Source: Parietichytrium sp. I65-24A
Lineage: Eukaryota; Sar; Bigyra; Thraustochytrida; Thraustochytriidae
DNA length: 64,000 nucleotides
Assembly (NCBI GenBank): GCA_012862575.1
Contig: BLSF01000015.1
Coordinates: forward strand, 53,005 to 117,004
Reading direction: 5' to 3'
Every line of letters starts with the position of its first letter. The stretch's first letter is position 1. Shown here one piece after another: positions 41,564-52,108 of the stretch. The notes beneath the pieces are model-generated. The model did no database searches. It saw only the letters and a list, made by a program, of their open reading frames with translations, and was not told where the DNA came from. A program made the position numbers and the translations under genes.

Positions 41564-42824
41564 TTATCGCCGGCCAACCGTCCCTGGCGCGTGCATTGCA
41601 GTGTCCTCGCACAATGTTTCCACCCGTACGCGACTCGACTGTCGGGTGTCGTTGTGTCGTTGGGTGTCCTCGAGGACTGAACGATCGGCGGAGGGGTCCT
41701 CGTGAACAAAGGAATGGATAGAGAATAGGGCAAGAGGAAGAGAAAACGATTGATCGAACAGGGAAACAAATAAACAAACAAACAAACAAACAAACAAGGA
41801 AATGAAGACGAGAGAGCAGTGAGGAAAGGCCGCTTGTGTTCCTTTTTCTCGGTTGCGCTATGTTTCTTTCGTTGTTTTGAATGTTTCGAATGTTTTGAAT
41901 GTTTTGAAAATGTTTCGAATGAGCTGAGCTGGGACGGCTAGACTCTTTGAGTTAGGTCACTTTCGCTTGTCTCTCCTTGTCTCTCTGTATCTCTGTCTCT
42001 GTCTTTGGTGCCAATGTGCTCTTTCTTCCATGTCTCTCTGTCTCTTTCTCTGTCTTTGTCTCTCTTGCATGTCCTTTTGTTCTCTGGTCTGTACATCCGA
42101 GCAAAAATTGATCAAATAATTGGGTGAACTTTAAGACTTGAAAGAGGCAATCGCCCGCAACGGCTCGTAGTAATTGTTCGTATAAACGATACGTATTTGG
42201 GTATTTCAATAGTCGAAAATATCACTAGTTGCAGAACCCATCTTGGTTCTAAAAGCTGGGGAAATTTTTGGGGAGTTTTGGATGTTTTGGATAGTACTAG
42301 CTATTACCGTCGTTAATAGTGGCTACGAGGATGGGTGCACTTCTCTTTCTTTCTTAGTTGACTCACATAAGCGAAACGATACTGTGATAGAATCATAGTG
42401 GACTACTATGTTAAGACACTTAATGGTTAATCCTTAGGGTAGCCATCTGTCACTCTTGCATTAGCATATATGTCAGACTACTATGCCATTTCGTGTTCGT
42501 CAAATGCGATCGCACTGCTAGTGTTAATGTTAAATACGCTTACCTCGGCCGAGGTGCTCGTTTCCACAATCCCCACACGTACTACTTGTGGGGTGCCCGC
42601 AATCACATACGCAATACATACACGCACGTACGAAATCAGCTCGCCCCCGATAGAGAACTCTTATTTTCCCTGTGTACACGCACGGTTCTCTCTCTCTTTC
42701 AGGTGTGTGAGTGTGTGTGTGTTTGTGTTTGTGCACAGCGGGAAAGAGAGAGATTGCGAAAGTAAAGTGTACTCAGTACACGCCGAAATACTAAACGGTG
42801 CGCGCGATAGATGCAGCAAGAGCG
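41564..42824. other. Divergent intergenic region (LRR-IQ-WW / C2H2 gene)
   Basis: 1.26 kb with no convincing gene. AAAC units (41771-41797) and a TGTTTTGAA repeat (41874-41920) lie on the LRR-gene side, with TCTCTGTC runs at about 41965-42065. A GT-rich run (42702-42733) lies about 90 bases before the zinc-finger gene. Confidence 0.6.
41771..41920. repeat. AAAC and TGTTTTGAA repeats
   Basis: AAAC microsatellite (41771-41797) and five degenerate TGTTTTGAA/TGTTTCGAA units (41874-41920), 200-360 bp upstream of the LRR-IQ-WW start codon. Confidence 0.85.
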
Positions 42825-44231
42825 ATGGCGAACGCGTTGCAGGAGCTGGAGCTTCGGCTCAGGGCGTCCATGGAGCAGACCAAGCAGCGCATGCGCCAAG
42901 CGAGGAGGGAAGAGCTAAGCGAGGACGAGGAAGAAGAAGAAGAAGAAGACGAAGAAGAAGATGATGATGATGTTGATGTTGATGTTGATGATGGTGGTGC
43001 TGGGGAACGAGTCGCCGATCGTGCGCGGAACTCGTCTCAACATGGATTGCAAAATGGAACTGAAGTGAGCGCCCTTCCTGCGTTTGGGTCGGTGTTGATG
43101 GGGAATGGCTTGAACTCGGGGTTTCCTGGCCAGTGGCAGGGCGTGGTTGCGGACCCATGGAACGTGGGCGCGTCTTTGCGCGTAGGACCTTCCACTGGCC
43201 CGTTCGCTGCGTACGGAACCGAGACGCAAGTCAGTGCAATGGCTCATGAGACCGCGAACGCTGCCGTCCAACCCTTCAAGAATCTCATCCGAGCTTTTGA
43301 GACTCGTGAATTGTCCAGCCAAGACGATCTTGCGACAGCCATGATCAACTCCATTTCTGACAATGAGTTTAGACCGCTGCAGTCGCGCAAAATCGCCAAT
43401 CCTGGCGCGCGTTCTCGAAAATCGTCAGCTTCCAAAGGTGCTACAATTCGGAAAGGTGGCCAAAGGGGGTCGAGAGTCGGCAGAAAACGTCCTCATGGCG
43501 AGATGACCGGGCGAAGTGATTCAAGTGGAACTCCGGGAGACGAGGAAAGCAAGCAGTCGCGTCACTCGTGGCCTGCAAAGACTAGCGAATTTTCTGAATC
43601 TCAACAGCCAGCCGGTGAGGGGGAAGAGGAAGGGCAAGAGCAAGAGCAAGAGCAAGTGGAGCAGCAGACGGAGAGGGGCAACGAGCTGTTGAGTAAAATC
43701 AAGAAGAAGAAGCCCAAACAACCTCTGAGATACGCTTGCGTGTTTGAGGGATGTAATCGCAAATTCGGATGGAGATGGACGATGGAGACGCACGCGAGAA
43801 CGCATCTGGGGCAGGCAGGTCGGACGTTTGTATGCTCAGACTGTGGGAAAGGTTTCTTCACTAAAGGTTGCCTCAAATCCCACGAAAGCATACATACGCG
43901 GAACAAATCCGAGTTCAAGTGTCCGGAAGAAGGTTGCGATAAGGAATACAAGACTCAAGAGGGTCTTTCATTGCACATTCGGAATTGGCATCGCGCCGAG
44001 AAGAAGTGTATTTGCCCGGAAAAGTGGTGCGGCAAGGCCTTTGTTAGGCAAGCTGATCTCCGACTGCACGTGATTCGGGTTCATTGTAAAGAGAAGCCAT
44101 ATCCTTGCAGTGTCCCAAAGTGTATGAAATCGTTCGCCTGCCTCTCGGAGCTGAAGCGCCATCTGAAAACGCATCGGGACAATGATTTCGCGACTACGGC
44201 TCTGGAGACCATCAGCTCGCACAATTCGTGA
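42825..44231 (+). CDS. C2H2 zinc-finger protein, five fingers
   Basis: 468 aa from the ATG at 42825; the open frame starts 27 bases earlier but without an ATG. A Glu/Asp run (about 38-60) is followed by a low-complexity centre with basic patches (GRKRPHGEM), a possible nuclear-localisation segment. Five C2H2 fingers fill about residues 303-457: CVFEGCNRKFGW...H...H, CSDCGKGFFTK, CPEEGCDKEYKTQ, CPEKWCGKAFVRQ and CSVPKCMKSFACLSELKRHLKTH. Three have the C-x4-C spacing typical of TFIIIA/ZIC-type fingers. A sequence-specific DNA- or RNA-binding factor is likely. TFIIIA itself normally has nine fingers, so that identity is not supported. Confidence 0.8.
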   Translation: MANALQELELRLRASMEQTKQRMRQARREELSEDEEEEEEEDEEEDDDDVDVDVDDGGAGERVADRARNSSQHGLQNGTEVSALPAFGSVLMGNGLNSGFPGQWQGVVADPWNVGASLRVGPSTGPFAAYGTETQVSAMAHETANAAVQPFKNLIRAFETRELSSQDDLATAMINSISDNEFRPLQSRKIANPGARSRKSSASKGATIRKGGQRGSRVGRKRPHGEMTGRSDSSGTPGDEESKQSRHSWPAKTSEFSESQQPAGEGEEEGQEQEQEQVEQQTERGNELLSKIKKKKPKQPLRYACVFEGCNRKFGWRWTMETHARTHLGQAGRTFVCSDCGKGFFTKGCLKSHESIHTRNKSEFKCPEEGCDKEYKTQEGLSLHIRNWHRAEKKCICPEKWCGKAFVRQADLRLHVIRVHCKEKPYPCSVPKCMKSFACLSELKRHLKTHRDNDFATTALETISSHNS

Positions 44232-45299
44232 GGAACAGCCCTTCATTCCCAGCGCTTGTGTAGTCCCTCTTTGCAACGGGTGTTAGAGATGGAGTGGGGA
44301 AACGCCTCGCTGTTTCGAATGACGTTGATACACGTCAAATTTCGAGATGGGATGCAATGGGTTCTCTGCCCGATGATTGGCAGGACAGCTCGTTGGGCAT
44401 CTTGACTCACAGCTGTCAGTCAAATCCTTCCGTTCGTTCTCCGAGATGCGCCAAATCATTGGCGCGTGTAAAAAAATATCAAGACCAGATCGATGAGAAT
44501 ATCCCGGTTCCGCGGTGCCCTTCGAGATCCATGAGTTGCAATGCAACTTCCTGCTGAAAATAGATCGTATTATTGATGCTGTCATCCATTTTCATTTGTT
44601 CTCTCAATCAAAAAACTCGGAGCACAATCGACTACGGCACCACAGGCTCTTGACGAAAACGCACATTTATGAAGTCCTTCAAAGAAACGCACTCGTTCAT
44701 TCACCGTCTACATCGCCCAACTCATCCGATTCTTGGAATTTAGGTTCGGCATAGTTTGGCTTCTTCACCATCCCATCTTCACCTACTTCCAAAACTTCCA
44801 AAACTTGCAAGTTGTCAATTTTTTGCCATTCCATTGCGTTCCGCACTTCCACTTCCTACTCCCTCTTACCTGCCTAGCCCAAACCCCTCCTACCACCCAT
44901 ATACCACCATCTCTAGCACCCCTGGTTGGTTGGCTCTGACAGCCACAGAACCATGCCCTCCACACACGGGCCACTCTTAACACATTCCCTATATCCTTTC
45001 TATCCCGGGCAGGAAAATAATAAACAAAATGATTCATTGCAATGTATCGCAGAGAGAGAATAAACACACAGACAAAACAGAGAGAGAGACAGACCGAAAA
45101 GAGGTGCGCGGACACCTTTCCGAGTACACTGGGACGCGACCCTCTTGGGACGCTCTCGCCAGGTGTGGGTTGGCCTTACTCGCGCGCTTCCTTCGCCCGT
45201 GGAGGGCGGCGGGAAGAAAGAAAGAAGGAAAGGAGGAAAGAAAGAAGGAAAGAAGGAAAGAAGGAAGGAAAGGAGCCAATAGGAAAACAAAAGGACAAG
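44232..45299. other. Intergenic region upstream of RPA1
   Basis: About 1 kb. No convincing gene. A CTT-type CTTCCAAAA motif lies near 44785-44810, a pyrimidine-rich CTA-motif segment at about 44840-44935, and a purine-only GAAAGAAG repeat at 45211-45274 just before the RPA1 ATG. Confidence 0.6.
45211..45274 (+). repeat. GAAAGAAGG purine repeat in the 5' leader of RPA1
   Basis: 64 bases of almost pure purine built from GAAA and GAAGG units, ending 25 bases before the ATG at 45300. It is probably part of the 5' UTR. Confidence 0.85.
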
Positions 45300-48200
45300 A
45301 TGGCGTCTAAATGGCAGGCTCCTGCGGAAGGAACGGGTCGTTTTGCGGTGATGCACGAGCCGCAGGAAGCTGGATTCTCTTTCATGAGCGAGCAGGAGCT
45401 GATGCGTTCTTCGGTGAAGAGGCTGGTGAATCCCATCAGCTTTGACGGTCTGGGCCACCCAGTGTCTGGCGGACTGTATGATCTGGCCATGGGACCCACC
45501 AGGCTGGACCAAGGCGCGTGCGTTACGTGCGGCCTGTCCTCGGAGCAGTGCACGGGACACTTGGGCCGTGTGGAGCTGTGCGTGCCGGTGTACAACCCGA
45601 TGCTGTTCACGAACATGTACAGGCTCTTGGGCTCGATGTGCTTCTCTTGCGGGTACTTTCGCTCGGCCGCGTTCCGGCTCCGCGTGCTCCAGGTCAAGCT
45701 CCGGCTTTTGGAAGCAGATCTTGTGGCGGATGCTGTGAGTATTGAAGAGGAGATCCAGAAGATCGGCGCGGATTTCGGGCGCGGCGGGAGGAGCAACGAC
45801 AGCCTGACGGTTGAGGCACGGCTCAAGACCTTGGAGGTTCGCGCGGAAAAGGCGCTCGCTGCACGCGAGAAGGCTGCCGTGAATTTGGGAACAGGCGTGG
45901 CCTTTCGAACTGGTCGCCGGCAGCGCGTCCGCGTCAGCCAACATGCGCGCCTTGAGTGGAAGATGGCCGTTCGTGAGTTCTTCGCAAAGATTCCGAAGAA
46001 CTGCGACAAGTGCAAAGCCGAAAAGTCCTCCCTTCGCAAGGACGGCTACGCGAAGATTTTTGTCACGCACCGCGCACCGCTCAAGTCTTCCGAGATGGAC
46101 GCTGAGGATTTCGTCAAGAAGGAAATGTACATGCACCCAATGGAGGTGCGCAACCAGCTCGCGAGGTTGTGGAAAAACGAAACGGCTCTCTGCAACCGCA
46201 TCTGGGGAGGACAAATTGGCTCTGGGGATTCTGAAGATGGGTACAGTGCCTTTTTCTGCCAAGTCATTGCAGTTCCGCCTTCCAGGTTCCGCCCGCCTAT
46301 TCACATGGATGGCATGACCTTTGAGCACCAACAAAATGTTGCACTTCAAAAGATTCTAAGGTCTGATGATGTCCTGCGCCGTGTGTTCAGGGAGAGCGAG
46401 CAGGAGAAGAGTGGAAACGGGAAATCAAAAGAGAAGAGCTCGGGCGACAAAACGAAGATCAAGAGCAAGAAGAAAACCTCGGAAAAGGAGCGCAAGGCCA
46501 AAGATAGCGACAGCTCTAGCTCGTCGTCGAGCTCAGAATCATCTTCTGAGGACGAAGACGACAGCTCTGCGAGCTCCTCAGAAGAGGTCAATCTCGATAT
46601 CTTCAAAGAGGAAGAGTCGATGACTAGCGCTCTGAACAACTGGGTAGCTCTGCAAGACGCCGTGAACGGGTTTTTGGACGGAACCAAGACTACCGAGGGC
46701 AACCGCGCGCCACCTGGAATTCGCCAAGCTCTTGAGAAGAAGCAAGGGCTTTTTCGACAAAACATGATGGGAAAACGTGTCAACTACGCAGCAAGATCGG
46801 TCATCTCCCCCGATCCATACATTGGAACGAATGAGATTGGTCTGCCCGTCCGCTTTGCAACGAAATTGAGTTATCCTGAACCGGTGACGGCCTTCAATGC
46901 GCACGAATTGGCACAGATGGTCCGGAACGGTCCAAAAGTTCATCCTGGAGCTCTATTCGTGGAAGACGAGGATGGCAAACTTATTGACCTCAGCAGGCGT
47001 TCCGATCGTCAGCGTGAAGATCTTGCAGACCAACTGGAGCAGTTTGGGGCGTTGACGCTTGTTGAGCAGCAGTCCGTGCGTGCCTCCAAATTTATGCCTA
47101 CGGAATCCAACGGAGCTTACCGTCGAGAGCACAACCAGCAGCATGCTCCCCTGACCCTTCGCAAGCAGAAAAAGGTCTGGCGCCATGCCCGGTCAGGAGA
47201 TTATATGCTTGCAAATCGTCAGCCAACATTGCATAAGCCTTCTCTCATGGCACATCGCGTTCGCGTCATCAAGAACGCAAAGATGCAAACCATTCGTATG
47301 CACTACGCAAATTGCAACAGTTACAATGCTGACTTTGATGGCGATGAAATTAACTTGCATTTGCCTCAGAGTGAGCTTTGTCGTGCAGAAGCTCAAGAGA
47401 TTGCCTACACAAACCACCAGTATTGTTCTACCACTGATGGCGAGCCGCTGCGGGGTCTGATTCAGGATCACGTTGGTATGGGCGTCATGCTCACCAAGCA
47501 AGATACCTTTCTCACTAAGGAAGAGTACTGTCAGCTTGTATTTACTGCATGCAGCGACATGCAATCTCGGTCATCTCAGATCAAGCTCGTCCCGCCTGCG
47601 ATTCTCAAGCCGCGCCAGCTTTGGACAGGTAAACAAGTCATTACCACCTTGCTTATGCACCTCGTCGGCACGGACGAGCCCACAGAGCTGCTGACGATGG
47701 GGCCCGGAAAGAGCAAAATTCCGCATACTGCGTGGAGGTCTGCGAACCAGCGTATTAATGCGCCTTGGTCAGCAAAGGCGCAGGCGCTAGTCGGGGACGA
47801 GTCTGGGCCTCTTGGTCAGACTCAGGTAGTTTTTAGACAAGGTGTCTTGTGCACAGGTGTTTTGGACAAAGCTCAGTTTGGGGCGTCGCAGTACGGCATG
47901 GTGCACTCCATTTATGGTAAGTCTTGAAAATGCTCTATGTTTTTTTGTTTATTTGGGGGGGGGGCTCTCTAGCCGGTCAGCCGGTGATGACGAGCATGGA
48001 GTGCAAGGGAAGAACCGTGATATCCTGTGATCGAATTCGTTTCAGTCACTCCAACATTCTCGCCCGTGTTCCGTAAGGAAGACAGGTTGCCGCCATGCGC
48101 GACCACTAATGCGTCGTTTGGTCAAGTTGAGCGACGTTTGGTTGCGAGGTGGAATATTCTACTTTTTTATGCTTATTTGCTTGAGATTGGGGCATGTCGA

Positions 48201-51200
48201 CTGACCTTTTCGTCCCTGTTTGTCATCTATTACGCAGAATTGTACGGAGCGAATGCAGCCGGCGAAATTCTCTCATCTTTTGGCCGCTTGTTCACTTGCT
48301 GCTCGCAAAAGTGGGGTCACACCTGCGCAATCGAAGATCTTTTGCTTGCTCCAAGCGCTGAAGCAATCCGTACGGAAACGATCAAGGAGTCCGTGGCAGC
48401 AGGTGTGAAGCTTTCGGCAGAATTCGCAGGAATTGAGGATTACGATGCGAAGAAGTACAGGAATGAAGATGTTTCCAAGGCGTTGGAGCATCGTGTCCGC
48501 ATTGTTGGTCGCAAGGAAGACGAAGCCATTCTAGATGGCGCAATGCAAGGGGTCACGAGTGGTGTGACAACGAAAATTATCGACGAGTGTCTTCCAAAGG
48601 GTCAGCGGAAGCCATTCCCAGAGAACTGCTTCTCTCTCATGATCTTTTCTGGTGCCAAAGGATCTCTGGTGAACCACTCGCAGGTTTCGTGTGCTCTTGG
48701 CCAGCAGGCCTTGGAGGGTCGCCGTGTTCCGAGAACGATTGCTGGCAAGTCCCTTCCTTGCTTTTCGCCATTCGATCCTACCCCACGGGCTGGTGGGTAC
48801 GTTAGTGATAGGTTCTTGACCGGTGTTCGCCCCCAAGAATACTACTTTCATTGCATGGCTGGTCGTGAAGGTTTGATCGATACTGCCGTCAAAACTGCAA
48901 ACTCCGGGTATCTGCAGAGGTGCCTGATCAAGCATTTGGAAAATGTGTCGGTGTGCTACGATCGCACAGTTCGTGGAACCGATGGCGCCGTTCTCCAATT
49001 TCAATACGGAGGAGATGGATTGGACGCCCTGCACACCGGTTACTTGAACGGGTCGGCCGATACGCTTGGGTTCCTTTACTCCAACGTTCCGGCCTTGGCG
49101 AAGAAGTTGCGCGTTGGAGATGGTCCAGGAGAGCTCAATCTTGCCGACGGATCTAACAAGCTGTTGAATATGACGAGCGCACTGAAGGAGCACCAGCTCA
49201 TTTTCAAGACTCAGAAGAAGAGCGAGAAGCTTCCGAAGGGAAGCGTGGCTCTGTTCGCTGGTTCGCTCGTGTTGGCTCGCCGCCCAAGACGTCTCGACGG
49301 AAGCGGCACGATCACCGAAGAGCATCTGTTGCCAGGCCTGCAACTTGCTCGCGTTCTCGCAACAAATAAGGAGGATGTCAGTGTGGATGTACAGTACGAA
49401 TCCGATGGTGCGGTGTGCAAGCATCTCCCAATCTCGGGAGCGCGAAGCATGTTCGTGTTCGGACAGGTTCCGGACCCCGTGATGTCCAAGCTCTCGCCAG
49501 ATACCCATCTTGGGTCGATCAATGAGCGCCTGCAAACTCAGTTGAACAAGTACATCAAGTCAAACCCGCATGGTTTGCTGCGCGACGAGGATGATGATTT
49601 AGCACTCCAGCAGCTTGTCTGGGTAAAGTATCTCCGGTCACTAGCTGCTCCTGGAGAAAACGTAGGTGTGATCGCCGGCCAGTCTGTTGGGGAACCTAGT
49701 ACTCAGATGACACTGAACACTTTCCATCTTGCTGGTCATGGTGCTGGAAACGTGACACTGGGTATTCCTCGTCTTCGCGAGTTGCTCATGGCAGCATCTC
49801 AAGACATTCGCACCCCCACGATGAACCTGCCACTTCTGCCGCATTGCACCGAGAAAGAAGCGACGAAAGTCAACTCAAACTTGTATTCATTGCGAATGTC
49901 GGAGTTGCTCAACTCTAGCACCGGAGCAATCCGTGTGACGGAGACAATGTGCAGGGTGTCCGGGTCCAGCGGAAAGCTGCACAAATTTAAATCGGCTGCC
50001 GCGCGTTGCAAGACCGAGGGTGGCAACGGCACCTGGTACCGTGAATATAACGTGGAGTTTTTGTTCTTGCCCATGGCCGTCATCAAAGCGGAATTTGGCG
50101 TGGAGTTTAAGGAGCTCATGAATCTGGTAGCACTCAACTTTTGCCCAACTCTGGCGAAGGTCGTTGCCAAGGAGTCCAAAGGTGCACACTCGAAGACAGG
50201 TCTGAAGCGCCAGAGTGCAGACCACAAGAAGAAGCTCGCAAGGGTTCAAAAGGCCGCGTCCGGTGAAGAAAAAGATGAGGATACTCTGATGGCTGAGCAA
50301 CAGGCCGAAGACGAGCTGATTGACTCTGTTCTTGCCGCGGCTGGCAAATCTTCTGAGAAGACCAAGAAGGCTCGGGCCGCCAACGCGGAAAGCGATGATG
50401 ATGACGACGATGACGAGGAGGACGGCGACAGTGCTGGAGAGAACAAGACATTGAGGCTCGGTGGCCGGAAGGAAGTGGATGGCTACGATGACGAAGACGA
50501 GGAGGCGGAAGAGGCGGACGCGAAAGCCGCGGAGGAGGCGGAGGAGAAGACGTGGAAATACTTTAAGCCTCTTGCCAAGTCTGCCAGCGCAGGCGACGAC
50601 GACGAAGAAGAGGCCGCCGAGAGCGAAGACGACAGATTTAGCGCTGACGGCGAGGACGAAGTCGATGAGGAGATGGCCCTTCAGCGTAACAACGGCAAAT
50701 CTGTCGTCGTGAATGGCCGTCGCGTGTTTGCTCTTCGTGTTCCAAATGTGTGCTTGAACTTGTTGTCGTGGAAGGATGCGTCCTGCACGGAGGAGTCTGA
50801 AGATGGCAAGCTGCCGGCTAAGGTGAGCGTCCGTTTTCGCATCCCCGCCGCAGAGAAGAAGCTTCTGATGGTCGGTCTTGCCGAGAAAGCAGCCGAGGGC
50901 GCCGTTTTGCGCTCTGTGGACGGAATTGAAGCCAGTTTCGTGGTCAAGGACGACAAGTCTGGCGGCATCGCTATCCAGACCAAGGGAGTCAACATGCATG
51001 CTGCATGGGAGCTCGCAGATATGGTGGACGTGAACCGCTTGGATAGTAACGATGTGGGCAGCTTTTTGCGTGCCTATGGAGTAGAAGCGGGCCGCGCAGT
51101 CATCATGAAAGAGATCAAAAACGTCTTCGGCGTGTACGGAATCGGTGTTGATGAGCGCCACTTGAGTTTGATTGCCGACTACATGACGTTTGAGGGGGCT

Positions 51201-51527
51201 TACAAGCCGTTCAATCGCATCGGAATGCATACGGCCACGTCGCCATTCGTCCGCATGACCTTCGAGACGAGTGCCAACTTTTTGACTGCCGCTGCTCTGG
51301 AAGGCGAGGTGGATGCGTTGGACACCACCTCAGCTCGACTTTGCCTCGGGCAGCTCATGAACACTGGAACCGGCGCGTTTGACCTGCTGGTGCCAAGTGC
51401 CAAGCCCTCTTTTGCTGTGGATTCTTCCGCGGCTTCCCAGGAGCAGTTCCAGATCGGCGAGAAGAAGAAGAAGAAGCACAAGAAGGAGAAGAAAGAGAAG
51501 AAGGACAAGAAACATTCTTCTCACTAA
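45300..51527 (+). CDS. RPA1: RNA polymerase I largest subunit (2 exons)
   Basis: Exons 45300-47916 and 48238-51527 join in frame to 1968 aa; human POLR1A is 1720. It transcribes rRNA in the nucleolus. Pol I identity comes from SVKRLVNPISFDGLGHPV, GGLYDLAMGP, CVTCGLSSEQCTGHLGRVEL and VYNPMLF at the N-terminal clamp. The catalytic magnesium loop is NADFDGDEINLH. The exon junction restores the family block VHSIYELYG...AGEILSSFGRLFT. The bridge/trigger region contains GVIAGQSVGEPSTQMTLNTFHLAGHG and the Pol I C-terminal blocks (ERHLSLIADYMTFEGAYKPFNRIG, SPFVRMTFETS). Extra length comes from Ser/Glu/Lys-rich inserts in exon 1 (46390-46610) and exon 2 (50220-50690). The tail is Lys-rich (KKKKKHKKEKKEKK). 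Confidence 0.95.
47917..48237 (+). other. 321-bp intron in RPA1
   Basis: Donor GTAAGT at 47917, acceptor TACGCAG ending at 48237, and a CTGAC branch-like motif near 48200. Reading through exon 1 gives a stop two codons later. Splicing joins TAT-G to AA and rebuilds the conserved IYELYG. A run of nine G lies near 47955. Confidence 0.9.
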
Positions 51528-52108
51528 CTATAACTTTAACACACACGCATACACACCCTGTCAATTGATTTTTTTACGTGATCTTTTCTTTTCCTTCTCA
51601 CCCAAAGAACCCAAAGAGGCTGAGCAAAGATGGGACCCGTCCTCTCCGCGAGTCTCGCCCGTTTCATTCATTCATTCATTCATTCATTCGCCCCAAGCTC
51701 ACCAAGCTCTCCGCCATCGACAGCCCTCATAACCAGAGCCGCATCATCATCCCATCTTGCCAAGCGTACATACACCCACCTACGGCCTCCACTAGCCAAG
51801 CGCAGCAGTCCTAGCACCTCAGTTGGTGGGATTTCGTCTCTGGTTAACGCTCTATCTCTCCATTTCCCTCTCTTTGCAATCAACACAACACACAGTCACA
51901 CAGTCACACAGTCACACAGTCACACAGTCACACAGACTGCGCGCACCCTCACATACTTCGCCGCGTACCACCAAAGTGTCCGCGCAAAGAGCCAGTCCTC
52001 GCAGTAAGTAAGCAGGTCGCCCGACCCGATCTCATCTCTCATCTCTCCTCGGCGGCTCAGAGAGATCAGAGATCTCAGAAGTTGAGATCGGCCAAGTGTT
52101 TTGTTGCC
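51528..52108. other. Intergenic region between RPA1 and EXO84
   Basis: 580 bp. No gene seen. CATT units (51664-51689) and CACACAGT units (51891-51935) precede EXO84, followed by ATCTC/TCAGAGA-type motifs close to the start codon. Confidence 0.6.
51664..51935. repeat. CATT and CACACAGT repeats in the 5' flank of EXO84
   Basis: Two separate arrays (51664-51689 and 51891-51935), 170-450 bp before the EXO84 ATG. Confidence 0.85.

Noticed and set aside
42825-44231. Identity of the C2H2 protein as TFIIIA
   Set aside because: Only five fingers are present where TFIIIA has nine, and the long disordered N terminus is unlike TFIIIA.
48027-48237. Upstream part of the second RPA1 open frame as separate coding sequence
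   Set aside because: It lies in the intron; the conserved Pol I block resumes exactly at the acceptor at 48238.
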